DNA of 64,000 bases. Source: Palsa-504 sp963753195 (GTDB lineage Bacteria; Actinomycetota; Actinomycetes; Streptosporangiales; Streptosporangiaceae). Positions 8,686-16,969 of this stretch are shown piece after piece; within the stretch, counting starts at the first letter, position 1; every line of letters starts with the position of its first letter. The notes under the pieces were generated by a model that was given only the letters and a program-made list of their open reading frames with translations, was not told the origin of the DNA and ran no database searches. Location of the stretch: the NCBI GenBank assembly GCA_963753195.1, contig CAVWBH010000009.1, positions 124,001-188,000 on the forward strand, given 5' to 3'. A program made the position numbers and the translations under genes.

Positions 8686-9285
8686 TCAGCTGGGCTTCCA
8701 CTGGGGGTCGCGGCCGGACAGGCCCAGGGCGCGGTCGAAGGCGGGTGCGTCCTCGGGGACGGGCACGACGGCGGCGAAGCCCTGGTACTGGCGGAACATA
8801 TCGGCCTGGGCCTGGACGGTGGTCAGCACGGCGCGGGCCAGCTGCTCGTCGCAGTGGTAATCCTGGCCGGTGGCCCGGGCGGTGTCCCAGCCGTGCAGCA
8901 CCGCTTCCATGATGAGCATGAAGCCCACGTCAGAGGCCTTCGTGGCGTTGCCCATGACGCTCAGCTCGCGCTCCCAGGCCTCGGGCTCGGACCAGGCCGC
9001 CGTGGCCTTGGCCAGCTGGGCCTGGTAGTCGGCGACATAGTTTGGTGCGGCGGTGAAGTCCTTGCTCATCAGGTCCTCGGCGACGCTCTCGCCGTGGGCG
9101 CGGCGCTCGGCGGAGTACGCGGTCCACAGGATCGTGTGGTTGAGCAGGGTGCGCAGATCCCAGTCTGCGCAGGGGGTGGCGGCTTCCAGCGGGGTTCCGG
9201 CGGCGCCGGCGACCACGCGGGCCGCTTCGGCCGCGGCGGCCGCCATCAGCGCGGGGCCATCGCTGGTTTCATTGATCGTATTCAT
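8686..9285 (-). CDS. TIGR03086-type metal-binding DinB/maleylpyruvate-isomerase-like protein
   Basis: A 199-residue four-helix-bundle protein of the mycothiol-dependent maleylpyruvate isomerase/DinB superfamily. The signature TPCADWDLRTLLNHTILW places the first metal-ligand histidine at residue 50, and HGWDTARATG supplies a later one. Actinobacterial members are thought to act in thiol-dependent transfer or isomerisation, but most have no assigned substrate. It converges on the hydroxyacid dehydrogenase (10 bp gap) and is divergent from the AraC-type regulator, which may control it. Confidence 0.85.
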   Translation of the reverse strand: MNTINETSDGPALMAAAAAEAARVVAGAAGTPLEAATPCADWDLRTLLNHTILWTAYSAERRAHGESVAEDLMSKDFTAAPNYVADYQAQLAKATAAWSEPEAWERELSVMGNATKASDVGFMLIMEAVLHGWDTARATGQDYHCDEQLARAVLTTVQAQADMFRQYQGFAAVVPVPEDAPAFDRALGLSGRDPQWKPS

Positions 9286-9348
9286 CCGTACACCTTAGCC
9301 AGGACGGCCCTCTGGACCTTGAACAAACGCGACAGCTACGCTGGTCAC

Positions 9349-10212
9349 GTGCCAGATTCCCGTGTCGCGGGCGGGGTTGCTGCCGGGTCCGGCGCTGGGG
9401 TCGGCGCTGGAGCCGGGGCCGGCGCCGGGGCGATGGGGCGCGGCGTGCTGCGGCCGGGCCTTGCGGCGGAACGGTTCACCCTGGCCAGGTTCCCGTCTTC
9501 GGGGCCGCTCGAACCCTTTGTCGACTTCTACTGGATCATCCGCTGGGACCTGCGCGGGCAGCCGCCGCACGAGCAGACGATCCTGCCCCATCCGAACGTG
9601 AACCTGGCCTTCGAGGCGTCCGGGGCGGGGATCTACGGCGTGGACCGGTCGCTGTTCGCGCGACGGCTCGACGGGCAGGGCAAGGCCCTGGGCGTGCGGT
9701 TCCGGGCCGGCTGCTTCCGGCCGTTCTGGGGGGCTCCGGTCTCGCAGCTCAGTGACCGGGTGGTGCCGGCCACCCGGGTATTCGGGCCGCTGGCGGAGAA
9801 GACCAGGCAGGTGGTCATGTGCGCGGACCGCGACGACGACATGACCTCCCACGCCGAATCCATGCTCTTCTCCGCGCTGCCAGAACGAGACCCGGTGGCG
9901 GAGCAGGCCGCTGCGCTGGTGGCGCTGATCACCTCGGACTCCGCGCTGCGGCGGGTGGATCAGCTGGCCGGCGTTTCCGGCCTGTCAGTCCGCGGGCTGC
10001 AGCGGCTGTTCGCCGACTACGTGGGCGTGGGGCCCAAGTGGGTGATGCGCCGGGCCCGGCTGCATGAGGCCTCGGAACGGGCGGGCAGCGGCGAGCCGGT
10101 CGACTGGGCGGCGCTGGCCGCTGACCTCGGCTATGCCGATCAGGCGCACCTGACCAGGGACTTCACCGCCACCATCGGGGTGCCGCCCAGCCGCTATCAG
10201 GCCGGGCCGTGA
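9349..10212 (+). CDS. AraC-family transcriptional regulator
   Basis: A regulator with an N-terminal DUF6597-like sensing region (FVDFYWIIRWDLRG, ILPHPNVNLAFE, GVRFRAGCFRPFWG) and a C-terminal AraC DNA-binding domain (about the last 100 residues: LSVRGLQRLFADYVGVGPKWVMRR, then LGYADQAHLTRDF). The start is uncertain. The GTG at 9349 has TACGCT seven bases upstream and would be leaderless; it adds an unusual Gly/Ala-rich stretch (AGSGAGVGAGAGAGAGA). The ATG at 9433 would remove this stretch and give 259 residues. It is divergent from the TIGR03086 gene and convergent with rnj. Confidence 0.85.
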   Translation: MPDSRVAGGVAAGSGAGVGAGAGAGAGAMGRGVLRPGLAAERFTLARFPSSGPLEPFVDFYWIIRWDLRGQPPHEQTILPHPNVNLAFEASGAGIYGVDRSLFARRLDGQGKALGVRFRAGCFRPFWGAPVSQLSDRVVPATRVFGPLAEKTRQVVMCADRDDDMTSHAESMLFSALPERDPVAEQAAALVALITSDSALRRVDQLAGVSGLSVRGLQRLFADYVGVGPKWVMRRARLHEASERAGSGEPVDWAALAADLGYADQAHLTRDFTATIGVPPSRYQAGP

Positions 10213-10251
10213 CGCCTGCCGTGAGCTGACTCGTTGGCCAGGCTCGTGTCG

Positions 10252-10286
10252 GGGGCCTGGGCGTTTTGCGGGGCCTGGGCGTTTGC
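10252..10286. repeat. Imperfect tandem repeat between araC-like gene and rnj
   Basis: GGGGCCTGGGCGTTTTGC is followed directly by GGGGCCTGGGCGTTTGC. The pair fills the short gap between two convergent stop codons. No clear terminator hairpin was seen here. Confidence 0.75.
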
Positions 10287-10290
10287 GGGC

Positions 10291-11976
10291 TCAGGCCTGG
10301 ATGACTACGGGGATGATCATGGGGCGGCGGCGGTAGTTGTCGCTGACCCACTTGCCGACGATGCGGCGGGCGAGCTGGCTGATCTGGTGGGGATCATTGA
10401 TGCCCTCCGCGGCGGCCAGGGCGAGGGCGTCCTCGATCTTGGGCAGCACCGCGGCGAACGCGGCGTCGTCGATACCGGAGCCGCGGGCGTGGATCTCCGG
10501 GCCGGCCACCGTCTTGCCGGAGCTGGCGTCGACGACGATCACCACCGAGACGAAGCCTTCGTCGCCGAGGATGCGCCGGTCCTTCAGCTGGGATTCGGTG
10601 ACCTCGCCGACCGTGAGGCCGTCGACATAGACGTACCCGCACGGGACCGCGCCGACCACGTCGGCCAGTCCGTCCACCAGGTCCACCACCACGCCGTCCT
10701 CGGCGATCACGATGTTGGCTTCGGGCACGCCGGTCAGCGCGGCCAGGGCGGCGTGCGCGCGCAGGTGCCGCCACTCGCCGTGCACCGGCATGAAGTTGCG
10801 CGGCTGGACCAGGTTCAGCACGTACAGCAGCTCGCCGGCCGGCGCGTGGCCGGACACGTGCACCAGGGCGGAGCTGCGGTGCACGACCCGCGCGCCGAGC
10901 CGGGTAAGCCCGTTGATGACCCGGTACACGGCGGTCTCGTTGCCGGGGATCAGCGACGAGGCCAGGATGACGGTGTCCCCGGCGGCGATCCGGATCGGGT
11001 GGTCCCGGCCGGCCATCCGCGACAGTGCGGACATCGGCTCACCCTGCGAGCCGGTGCAGATCAGCACCACGTCGCCGGGCGGCATCTCCTCGGCCTCGCG
11101 CGGGTCGACCAGCAGGCCGCCGGGCACCCGCAGGTAGCCGAGCTCGCGGGCGACGCCCATGTTGCGCACCATCGACCGGCCGACGAAGGCGACCTTGCGG
11201 CGGTGGTCGACCGCCGCGTCGAGCACCTGCTGCACCCGGTGCACGTGGGAGGCGAAGCAGGCGACGATGATGCGCTGCTTGGTGCTGGCGAAGATCTCGT
11301 CCATCACGGGCGCGATGTCACGCTCGGGGGTGACCACGCCGGGCACTTCGGCGTTGGTCGAGTCGGCCATCAGCAGGTCGACGCCCTCGGTGCCGAGCCG
11401 GGCGAAGCCGGCCAGGTCGGTGAGCCTGCCGTCCAGCGGCAGCTGGTCCATCTTGAAGTCGCCGGTGTGCAGGACCCGGCCGGCCGGGGTGCGGATGGCC
11501 ACGGCGAGCGCGTCCGGGATCGAGTGGTTGACGGCGAGGAACTCGCAATCGAAGGGCCCGAACGAGGCGTGGTTCCCCTCGGCCACCTCGATCTGGACCG
11601 GATCCAGGCGGTGCTCGGCCAGCTTGCTCTGCACCAGGGCCAGGGTGAGCCGCGAGCCGACCAGCGGGATGTCCCGGCGCTTGCGGAGCAGGTAAGGGAT
11701 CGCGCCGATGTGGTCCTCGTGCGCGTGGGTGATGACCAGCGCCTCGACCTGGTCCAGGCGGCCGTCGAGGTAGGCGAAGTCGGGCAGGATCAGGTCCACG
11801 CCGGGCTGATCAGGCTCGGGGAACAGGACGCCGCAGTCCACGATGAGCAGGCGGCCGTCGAACTCGAAGACGGTCATGTTCCGGCCGATCTCGCCGAGGC
11901 CGCCCAGGGCTACGATGCGCAGGCCGCCGCGGGGCAGCGCCGGAGGCGGGGTGAGATCCGGATGCGGGTGGCTCAC
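10291..11976 (-). CDS. rnj: Ribonuclease J
   Basis: A 561-residue metallo-beta-lactamase/beta-CASP RNase that acts as endonuclease and 5' exonuclease in RNA maturation and decay. The zinc motif THAHEDH is at 83-89, with VNHSIPDA, VLHTGDFKMD and LMADSTNAE further on, and the beta-CASP and C-terminal beta domains follow (HVSGHAPAGEL, PVHGEWRHL). Length matches actinobacterial RNase J. It starts four bases after the dapA stop, which is the standard dapA-rnj operon. Confidence 0.96.
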   Translation of the reverse strand: MSHPHPDLTPPPALPRGGLRIVALGGLGEIGRNMTVFEFDGRLLIVDCGVLFPEPDQPGVDLILPDFAYLDGRLDQVEALVITHAHEDHIGAIPYLLRKRRDIPLVGSRLTLALVQSKLAEHRLDPVQIEVAEGNHASFGPFDCEFLAVNHSIPDALAVAIRTPAGRVLHTGDFKMDQLPLDGRLTDLAGFARLGTEGVDLLMADSTNAEVPGVVTPERDIAPVMDEIFASTKQRIIVACFASHVHRVQQVLDAAVDHRRKVAFVGRSMVRNMGVARELGYLRVPGGLLVDPREAEEMPPGDVVLICTGSQGEPMSALSRMAGRDHPIRIAAGDTVILASSLIPGNETAVYRVINGLTRLGARVVHRSSALVHVSGHAPAGELLYVLNLVQPRNFMPVHGEWRHLRAHAALAALTGVPEANIVIAEDGVVVDLVDGLADVVGAVPCGYVYVDGLTVGEVTESQLKDRRILGDEGFVSVVIVVDASSGKTVAGPEIHARGSGIDDAAFAAVLPKIEDALALAAAEGINDPHQISQLARRIVGKWVSDNYRRRPMIIPVVIQA

Positions 11977-11980
11977 GCGA

Positions 11981-12925
11981 TCAGACCGTCCCCGGCAGCT
12001 TCACGCCGCCCGCGGTGAGATCCAGGGTCAGCTGCTGACGCTCGGCGCCGGTAGCGGCCAGCAGCGGGGCCCGCACCGCGCCGCCCGGCAGGCCGAGCAG
12101 GTCGAGCGCGGCCTTGGTCATGACCGCGCCCTGGTTGCGGAACAACCCGTCGTAGACCGGGATGAGCTCGTAGTGGATCTGGCGGGCGCGGTCGGCCTCG
12201 CCCGCGCCGAAGGCGTCGATCATGTCGTGCAGCCGGTCGCCCACCACGTGACCGACCACGCTGACGAAGCCGACCGCGCCGAGGGAGAGCCAGGGCAGGT
12301 TCAGCATGTCGGTGCCGCAGTAATAAATAAGGTCAGTGCGGGCCAGCACGTGCGAGGTGGCGGAGGGGTCGTCCTTGGCGTCCTTGACACCGGCGATCCG
12401 CGGGTGGGCGGCCAGCCGGATCAAGGTGTCGGTGGCCACGGCTGCGCCGGTCCGGCCGGGGATGTCGTAGATGAGCATCGGCAGGCCGGTCGCGTCGGCG
12501 ACCGCGGTGAAGTGCGCCTCCAGGGCAGGCTGCGGCGGCTTGTTGTAATAGGGGGTGACGACCAGCAGGCCGTGCGCCCCGGCCCGTTCGGCGCTGCGGG
12601 CCAGCTCGATGGTGTGCGCGGTGACGTTGGTGCCGACCCCCGCGATCACCTTGGCCCGGGTGCCCACCGCCTCGAGCACCGCGGCCAGCAGGCGCTCCTT
12701 CTCGGCGTCGGTGGTGGTCGGCGCTTCGCCGGTGGTCCCGTTCACCACGAGCCCGTCGTTGCGCATGTTGGTGACCAGGTACTCCGCGAGGCGGGCCGCC
12801 CCGTCGTAGTCGACGGCCCCGTCCGGGGTCATCGGAGTGATCATCGCCGTTACCATCTGCCCGAACAGGGGGGCCCGGGAGGTCCCCGCCTGGCCAGCAC
12901 CGAACGGAGGGCTGGATGTCGTCAT
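11981..12925 (-). CDS. dapA: 4-hydroxy-tetrahydrodipicolinate synthase
   Basis: A 314-residue class I aldolase-type lyase that condenses pyruvate with aspartate semialdehyde on the way to lysine and diaminopimelate. The Schiff-base lysine is K181 (AGVKDAKDD); the catalytic tyrosine lies in TPYYNKPP (residues 124-131); GTTGEAPT forms the pyruvate site. The protein has about 20 extra residues at the N-terminus compared with E. coli DapA, so a slightly later start is possible. It leads the dapA-rnj transcription unit. Confidence 0.95.
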   Translation of the reverse strand: MTTSSPPFGAGQAGTSRAPLFGQMVTAMITPMTPDGAVDYDGAARLAEYLVTNMRNDGLVVNGTTGEAPTTTDAEKERLLAAVLEAVGTRAKVIAGVGTNVTAHTIELARSAERAGAHGLLVVTPYYNKPPQPALEAHFTAVADATGLPMLIYDIPGRTGAAVATDTLIRLAAHPRIAGVKDAKDDPSATSHVLARTDLIYYCGTDMLNLPWLSLGAVGFVSVVGHVVGDRLHDMIDAFGAGEADRARQIHYELIPVYDGLFRNQGAVMTKAALDLLGLPGGAVRAPLLAATGAERQQLTLDLTAGGVKLPGTV

Positions 12926-13005
12926 ACCCGAACGCTACCCGCAACCGGGTGCGCGGAGTAGTCGGCATCCCGTCAGCCCGGCGGGAATTTCCGCCATCCG
13001 GCGGA

Positions 13006-15375
13006 TCACGGTCCGGCCTGCGCCGCTGACGCCGGGGACTTGCGTTGCGGCCGGACCGGGCCGCGCCCGTAGGCCGAATCCGGGTTCCGTACGGTGCGGC
13101 TGGCCAGGAACAGCGCGGCGGCCGCGGCGATGGCCAGCGCGATGGCCACGATCTCGGCGACCGCCGCGACCGACAGCCCCGAGGCGATCCCCGAGCCCAT
13201 GCCGCTGGTGCGGCCCTGCATGTTGATCAGGCGGGGGGCGATCACCAGGCCCGCCATCGTCCCCGCGGTCACCCCGATCGCGGTGAGGATGGTCGCGTTG
13301 ACCACCAGAGTGGCGATGACCTGGCGCGGCGTCAGCCCTATGGCCTGAAGCACGCCCACCTCATGCAGGTGGTCGCGCAGCCCGACCACCGTCGCGGTCA
13401 GCAGGTTGGCCAGCGCGATGACGGCCAGGATGACAACCGAGACGACGATCACTACCTGCATGATCCCGAGCTGGCTGGCGGGATTGGCCACCACCTGCAC
13501 GTCGAGCCGGTCATGCGAGGCCTGGAGCAGGTGCGCCCGGGCCGCGTCGGCGGAAATCCCGGGCTTGAGGACCAGGCTGTAGAACGGCGCCGCGGCCGCC
13601 TGCGCCGCGGGCAGCGCATTCAGCCCGAAGTCCAGGACGTCTCCGTTGTTGTCCGGCTCGATGGTCCGCCCGACGATGTGCAGGATCACCGGCACGCCGT
13701 CAATCGTGGGCGAGATCCACGCCCCGACCTGGATGTGCATCAGGTTGAGGAAACCCTGGCCGGCCACGGCCTCGTTGGCCGCGTGGTACAGCCGGCCCGC
13801 CGTGGGCTGGAAGGGGTAGGGCCGGGCGGAGGTGCCCATGGCCCGCGCGGTGAAGGTGCCGTTGTCGCCAGGCAGCAGGGTGTCGAACTCGGCTCCCGGA
13901 TACCACGCCAGCACCTGGCCGTCGCGGGAGATGAGGGTGGCCGCCTGCCCGGCGTCCAGGCCGCCCTGGCTGACCCTGACCGCGGCGGCGAGGCCGATCC
14001 GCCCCGGGTCACGGGAGAACCCGTCAATGGTGGACCAGCACGTCAGCGCGATGGTGATCATCACCATGGGAATGGCGAGCCCGAACACGGTGGCCACGGC
14101 GGGCAGCCGCCGGGTCAGGGAGTCCCTGGCCCCCAGGACCAGGGCGACCGGCAGGTGGACGAGCAGGCCCAGCCGGGCCAGCAGGGACAGGTGACCGCGC
14201 GGCGGGCTCGGCTGGAGCGCGGCCACCGGCGAGGTCTGGCCCGCCCGCCAGGCCGGGATGACGGTGGCGATCGCGACGGTCAGGACGGTGCCGGCCGCGA
14301 TCAGTATCATCCATGAGCCGGACAGCGGCCCGAGGCTCACCGGCGTGCCGTCAGGCTGCCGGACGAACTCCGGCAAGGTCGCGACCCGGGCCACGACCAG
14401 CCCGAGCCCGGCCCCGGCCGCGCCGAGCAAGGTCTGCTCGGCCAGCAGCATCCGCACCACCTGCCCCGGGGTGAACCCGAGGGCCTTCAGCATGGCGAGG
14501 TCCTGGCGCTGCAGCAGGACCCGCGCCGCGGTGACGTTGGCTATGGCGCACGGGGCGGCCACCAGGGCGATGATGCCGAACAGCGCGAGGAGCAGCCCCA
14601 GCAGCCGGTCGTTGCTCGCCATCGACAGCTTGACCTGCTGCCACGTTGAGTAGCGCTCGACGGCCGACGCCGAGTTCTGATCCAGGCCGTTGTAGAAGTT
14701 CCAGATGGCCTGCACGACCTGGCCGGTGGCTACGGCGGAGTTATTCTGCAGCCGCAGGCCGACGATGTCCTCCCGCTCGCTGGGGTTCCGTTCGACCTTG
14801 TCGAGCAGCGGCTGCTGCACCCAGATCAGGCCCGGCGTCCACTGCGGGTAGAAGCCCTGGTCGGCGGTGTCCGCGATGCCGATCACCCGGATCTGCGCCT
14901 CGGTGCCGTCGATGCCGACCACGGTGATCATGCCCCCCACCCCGACGTGCACCGCGGCGGCGAACGACGCCTCGATGACGGCGCCGTCCGGGGCCGAGGG
15001 CCGCAGCCAGGTGCCCGCCACCACGAGCGGCGCGGAGATGGCGGGCAAGACCGGGGTCATGGCCCGCAGTTCCACCGGCGAGCGCACCGGGCCCTGCTCC
15101 AGCGTGGCCGAGGCCGCCTGGTACGGCCGGGCGACCGCCTGGACTCCCGACATCAGGTAAAGGTCGCCGGTGTTGGTTCCGTTGGCGAAGTAGATCAGCA
15201 CGTCCGCGCCGCGGGTCCGGTCGAACAGCTGCTGCCAGGGGTTGACGGCGCCCTGGAGGAGCACCACGGCGAAGAACAGCGCGGCCACCATGCCGGCGAC
15301 GACACCCACGGTGAGCAGGGCCTGGCCGCGGCGGGCGCGCAGGTCGGCGCGCGCCCAGCGCAGCGTGCCCCGCAT
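13006..15375 (-). CDS. MacB/FtsX-family ABC transporter permease
   Basis: A 789-residue permease with the usual layout of large actinobacterial FtsX-type proteins: an N-terminal membrane helix (ALLTVGVVAGMVAALFFAVVLL), a periplasmic MacB-like domain, three helices near 255-380 (first FtsX domain), a further helix and second periplasmic domain, and three C-terminal helices (from about 640). It lies 11 bp after its ATPase gene, and both follow a PadR repressor, the common arrangement for drug or envelope-stress ABC systems of this type. The transported substrate, probably a lipid, peptide or lipoprotein, is not indicated. Confidence 0.9.
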   Translation of the reverse strand: MRGTLRWARADLRARRGQALLTVGVVAGMVAALFFAVVLLQGAVNPWQQLFDRTRGADVLIYFANGTNTGDLYLMSGVQAVARPYQAASATLEQGPVRSPVELRAMTPVLPAISAPLVVAGTWLRPSAPDGAVIEASFAAAVHVGVGGMITVVGIDGTEAQIRVIGIADTADQGFYPQWTPGLIWVQQPLLDKVERNPSEREDIVGLRLQNNSAVATGQVVQAIWNFYNGLDQNSASAVERYSTWQQVKLSMASNDRLLGLLLALFGIIALVAAPCAIANVTAARVLLQRQDLAMLKALGFTPGQVVRMLLAEQTLLGAAGAGLGLVVARVATLPEFVRQPDGTPVSLGPLSGSWMILIAAGTVLTVAIATVIPAWRAGQTSPVAALQPSPPRGHLSLLARLGLLVHLPVALVLGARDSLTRRLPAVATVFGLAIPMVMITIALTCWSTIDGFSRDPGRIGLAAAVRVSQGGLDAGQAATLISRDGQVLAWYPGAEFDTLLPGDNGTFTARAMGTSARPYPFQPTAGRLYHAANEAVAGQGFLNLMHIQVGAWISPTIDGVPVILHIVGRTIEPDNNGDVLDFGLNALPAAQAAAAPFYSLVLKPGISADAARAHLLQASHDRLDVQVVANPASQLGIMQVVIVVSVVILAVIALANLLTATVVGLRDHLHEVGVLQAIGLTPRQVIATLVVNATILTAIGVTAGTMAGLVIAPRLINMQGRTSGMGSGIASGLSVAAVAEIVAIALAIAAAAALFLASRTVRNPDSAYGRGPVRPQRKSPASAAQAGP

Positions 15376-15386
15376 CAGCCCGGACC

Positions 15387-16208
15387 TTACCCTCTCAGCT
15401 CCATGACATCGCCGACGCCGTTCACCCGGCGTTGGCCCGGCACCATCCGGACGTCGTCGGCCACCATCCCGTCGAACAGGTTGATCACCCGGTCGGCCAG
15501 GCTGGCCACCCGGGCGTCGTGGGTGACCATCAAGATGGCCTGCCCGCCTGCGTGCGCGCGGCGCAGCAGGCGCAGGACGTCACGGGTGTTGGAACTGTCC
15601 AGGCTGCCGGTCGGCTCGTCGGCCAGGAGCAGGCTCGGCTCGTTAGCCAGGGCCCGGGCCAGCGCCACCCGCTGCTGCTCCCCGCCGGACAGCCGGGCCG
15701 GGGCCGCGGCGGCCTTGTCGGTGAGGCCAAGCTCGGCCAGCAGTTCCTCCCGGCGCTTCCTGGCCTGCCGCGGCGTCGCGCCGGCCAGCAGCGCGGGCAG
15801 TTCCACGTTGTCGGCGACGGTCATGCTGGACAGCAGGTTGAAGAACTGGAACACGAACCCGACATGGCGCCGGCGCAGGACGGCCCAGGCCGCCGTGGAC
15901 AGCCGGTCCACCCGCTCCCCCAGGAGCCAGATCTCGCCGCTGGTGGCGGGCTCGAGCCCGCCGAGGAGGTGCAGCAGGGTGGATTTACCCGAGCCCGATG
16001 GTCCCATGACGGCCACGAACTCGCCGGCGGCCAGCTCGATGTCCACCCCCCGGATCGCCTCCACGGTGACCCCGTCGGCCCGGTAGACCTTCACCAGGCT
16101 GGAGGTCCGCAGCAGGAAAGGGGCGTCGCCAGAGGGGCCTGAGGGGGTGGAGCCCTCCCAGGACCGGGAGGTCCAGGGGGGTCGCCCCCCCGGACGGAGT
16201 CTGCTCAC
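15387..16208 (-). CDS. MacB/LolD-type ABC transporter ATP-binding protein
   Basis: A 273-residue ATPase. Walker A GPSGSGKST, the Q-loop region VGFVFQFFNLL, signature LSGGEQQRVALARAL, Walker B LLLADEPTGSLD and the H-loop MVTHD are all intact. The GTG at 16208 was chosen: its GTGA overlaps the PadR stop, and AGGAGG lies seven bases upstream, so translation is coupled to the repressor gene. About 30 residues before the first beta strand look nonconserved. It pairs with the FtsX-type permease downstream. Confidence 0.93.
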   Translation of the reverse strand: MSRLRPGGRPPWTSRSWEGSTPSGPSGDAPFLLRTSSLVKVYRADGVTVEAIRGVDIELAAGEFVAVMGPSGSGKSTLLHLLGGLEPATSGEIWLLGERVDRLSTAAWAVLRRRHVGFVFQFFNLLSSMTVADNVELPALLAGATPRQARKRREELLAELGLTDKAAAAPARLSGGEQQRVALARALANEPSLLLADEPTGSLDSSNTRDVLRLLRRAHAGGQAILMVTHDARVASLADRVINLFDGMVADDVRMVPGQRRVNGVGDVMELRG

Positions 16209-16711
16209 ACAAGTTCCTCCTGGCATCGTTCGAGCCAGTCGAGGTCCGCCTGCAGGTGCAGGACGGCGCCCTCGATCAGGAGCCGGGCAGTGGTGTCGGC
16301 CGGGCGGGTCTCGGCCTGCAGTTCGGTCAGGTTACGCATTATGCCCAGATAATGCCGGCGTTGGGAGTTCAAGAGCTCCATTCGGTCGGCCAGCCCCGCC
16401 ATCGGCGCCAGGATCAGCTTGATGAAGAACTCATCGCGGACCCGGGGGCCGTCGCTCGGCTCCTCGACCCAGGCGCGCAGCACCTCGCGGCCCGCGGCGG
16501 TCAGCTCGTAAACCCGCTTGTTGGGCCGGGTGGCCTGCTCGACGTCCTCGCTCCGGACCAGGCCGTCCTGCTCGAGGCGTTTGAGGGTGACGTAGATCTG
16601 GCCGATGTTCGGTGACGGATACGCCTGCCCGAAGGTCTGTTCCAGCGCCAGTTTCAGCTCGTAGCCGTGAGCCGGCTCTTTAGCGAGGAGTGCTAGCAGA
16701 GGCTGCCGCAC
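16205..16711 (-). CDS. PadR-family transcriptional repressor
   Basis: A 168-residue PadR regulator: winged helix at about 1-80 (LLALLAKEPAHGYELKLALE, NIGQIYVTLKRLEQDGLV, RVYELTAAGREVL), then a C-terminal dimerisation domain of the Vir_act_alpha_C type. The start is a GTG with GGAGG about ten bases upstream. It is the first gene of the PadR-ATPase-permease unit, which it probably represses. A PadR-box-like ATGT-N9-ACAT palindrome is present in the divergent intergenic region, although that site is closer to the sugar-transporter promoter. Confidence 0.92.
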   Translation of the reverse strand: MRQPLLALLAKEPAHGYELKLALEQTFGQAYPSPNIGQIYVTLKRLEQDGLVRSEDVEQATRPNKRVYELTAAGREVLRAWVEEPSDGPRVRDEFFIKLILAPMAGLADRMELLNSQRRHYLGIMRNLTELQAETRPADTTARLLIEGAVLHLQADLDWLERCQEELV

Positions 16712-16892
16712 GGTCCCGTCACCTCCATGGGCCTGAACGGCCCGTGTTCTTGGGGTTTATCGGTGTGATTACAGGCAAGTAAACAGACCGCCACCGCGAA
16801 CTCCGCAGAGCGCCGCCGTCGGCCCAGGGAAACCCTGTGACGGCCACGCGCTGCAGCCTCACGAAACATGTCGGACTCGTTATCAAAGGCAG

Positions 16893-16921
16893 TTGACATG
16901 TAATTAACGAGCGTGCATAAC
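16893..16921 (+). promoter_or_regulatory. Promoter of the sugar ABC transporter operon
   Basis: TTGACA (16893-16898) and CATAAC (16916-16921) are separated by exactly 17 bp, the best sigma-70-type promoter in the window. It would start transcription about 40 bp upstream of the first binding-protein gene. Confidence 0.65.
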
Positions 16922-16925
16922 ATGC

Positions 16926-16942
16926 ATGTACGAATTCTACAT
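16926..16942. promoter_or_regulatory. Palindromic operator candidate at the sugar-operon start site
   Basis: ATGTA and TACAT flank a 7-base spacer containing GAATTC. The site overlaps the predicted transcription start of the promoter at 16893-16921, so a bound protein would block initiation. The ATGT-N9-ACAT form resembles known PadR boxes, and padR is the divergent gene; a sugar repressor encoded elsewhere is the alternative. Confidence 0.45.
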
Positions 16943-16969
16943 GGTTGTGGGGTTCTCTAGGAGGCCTGC

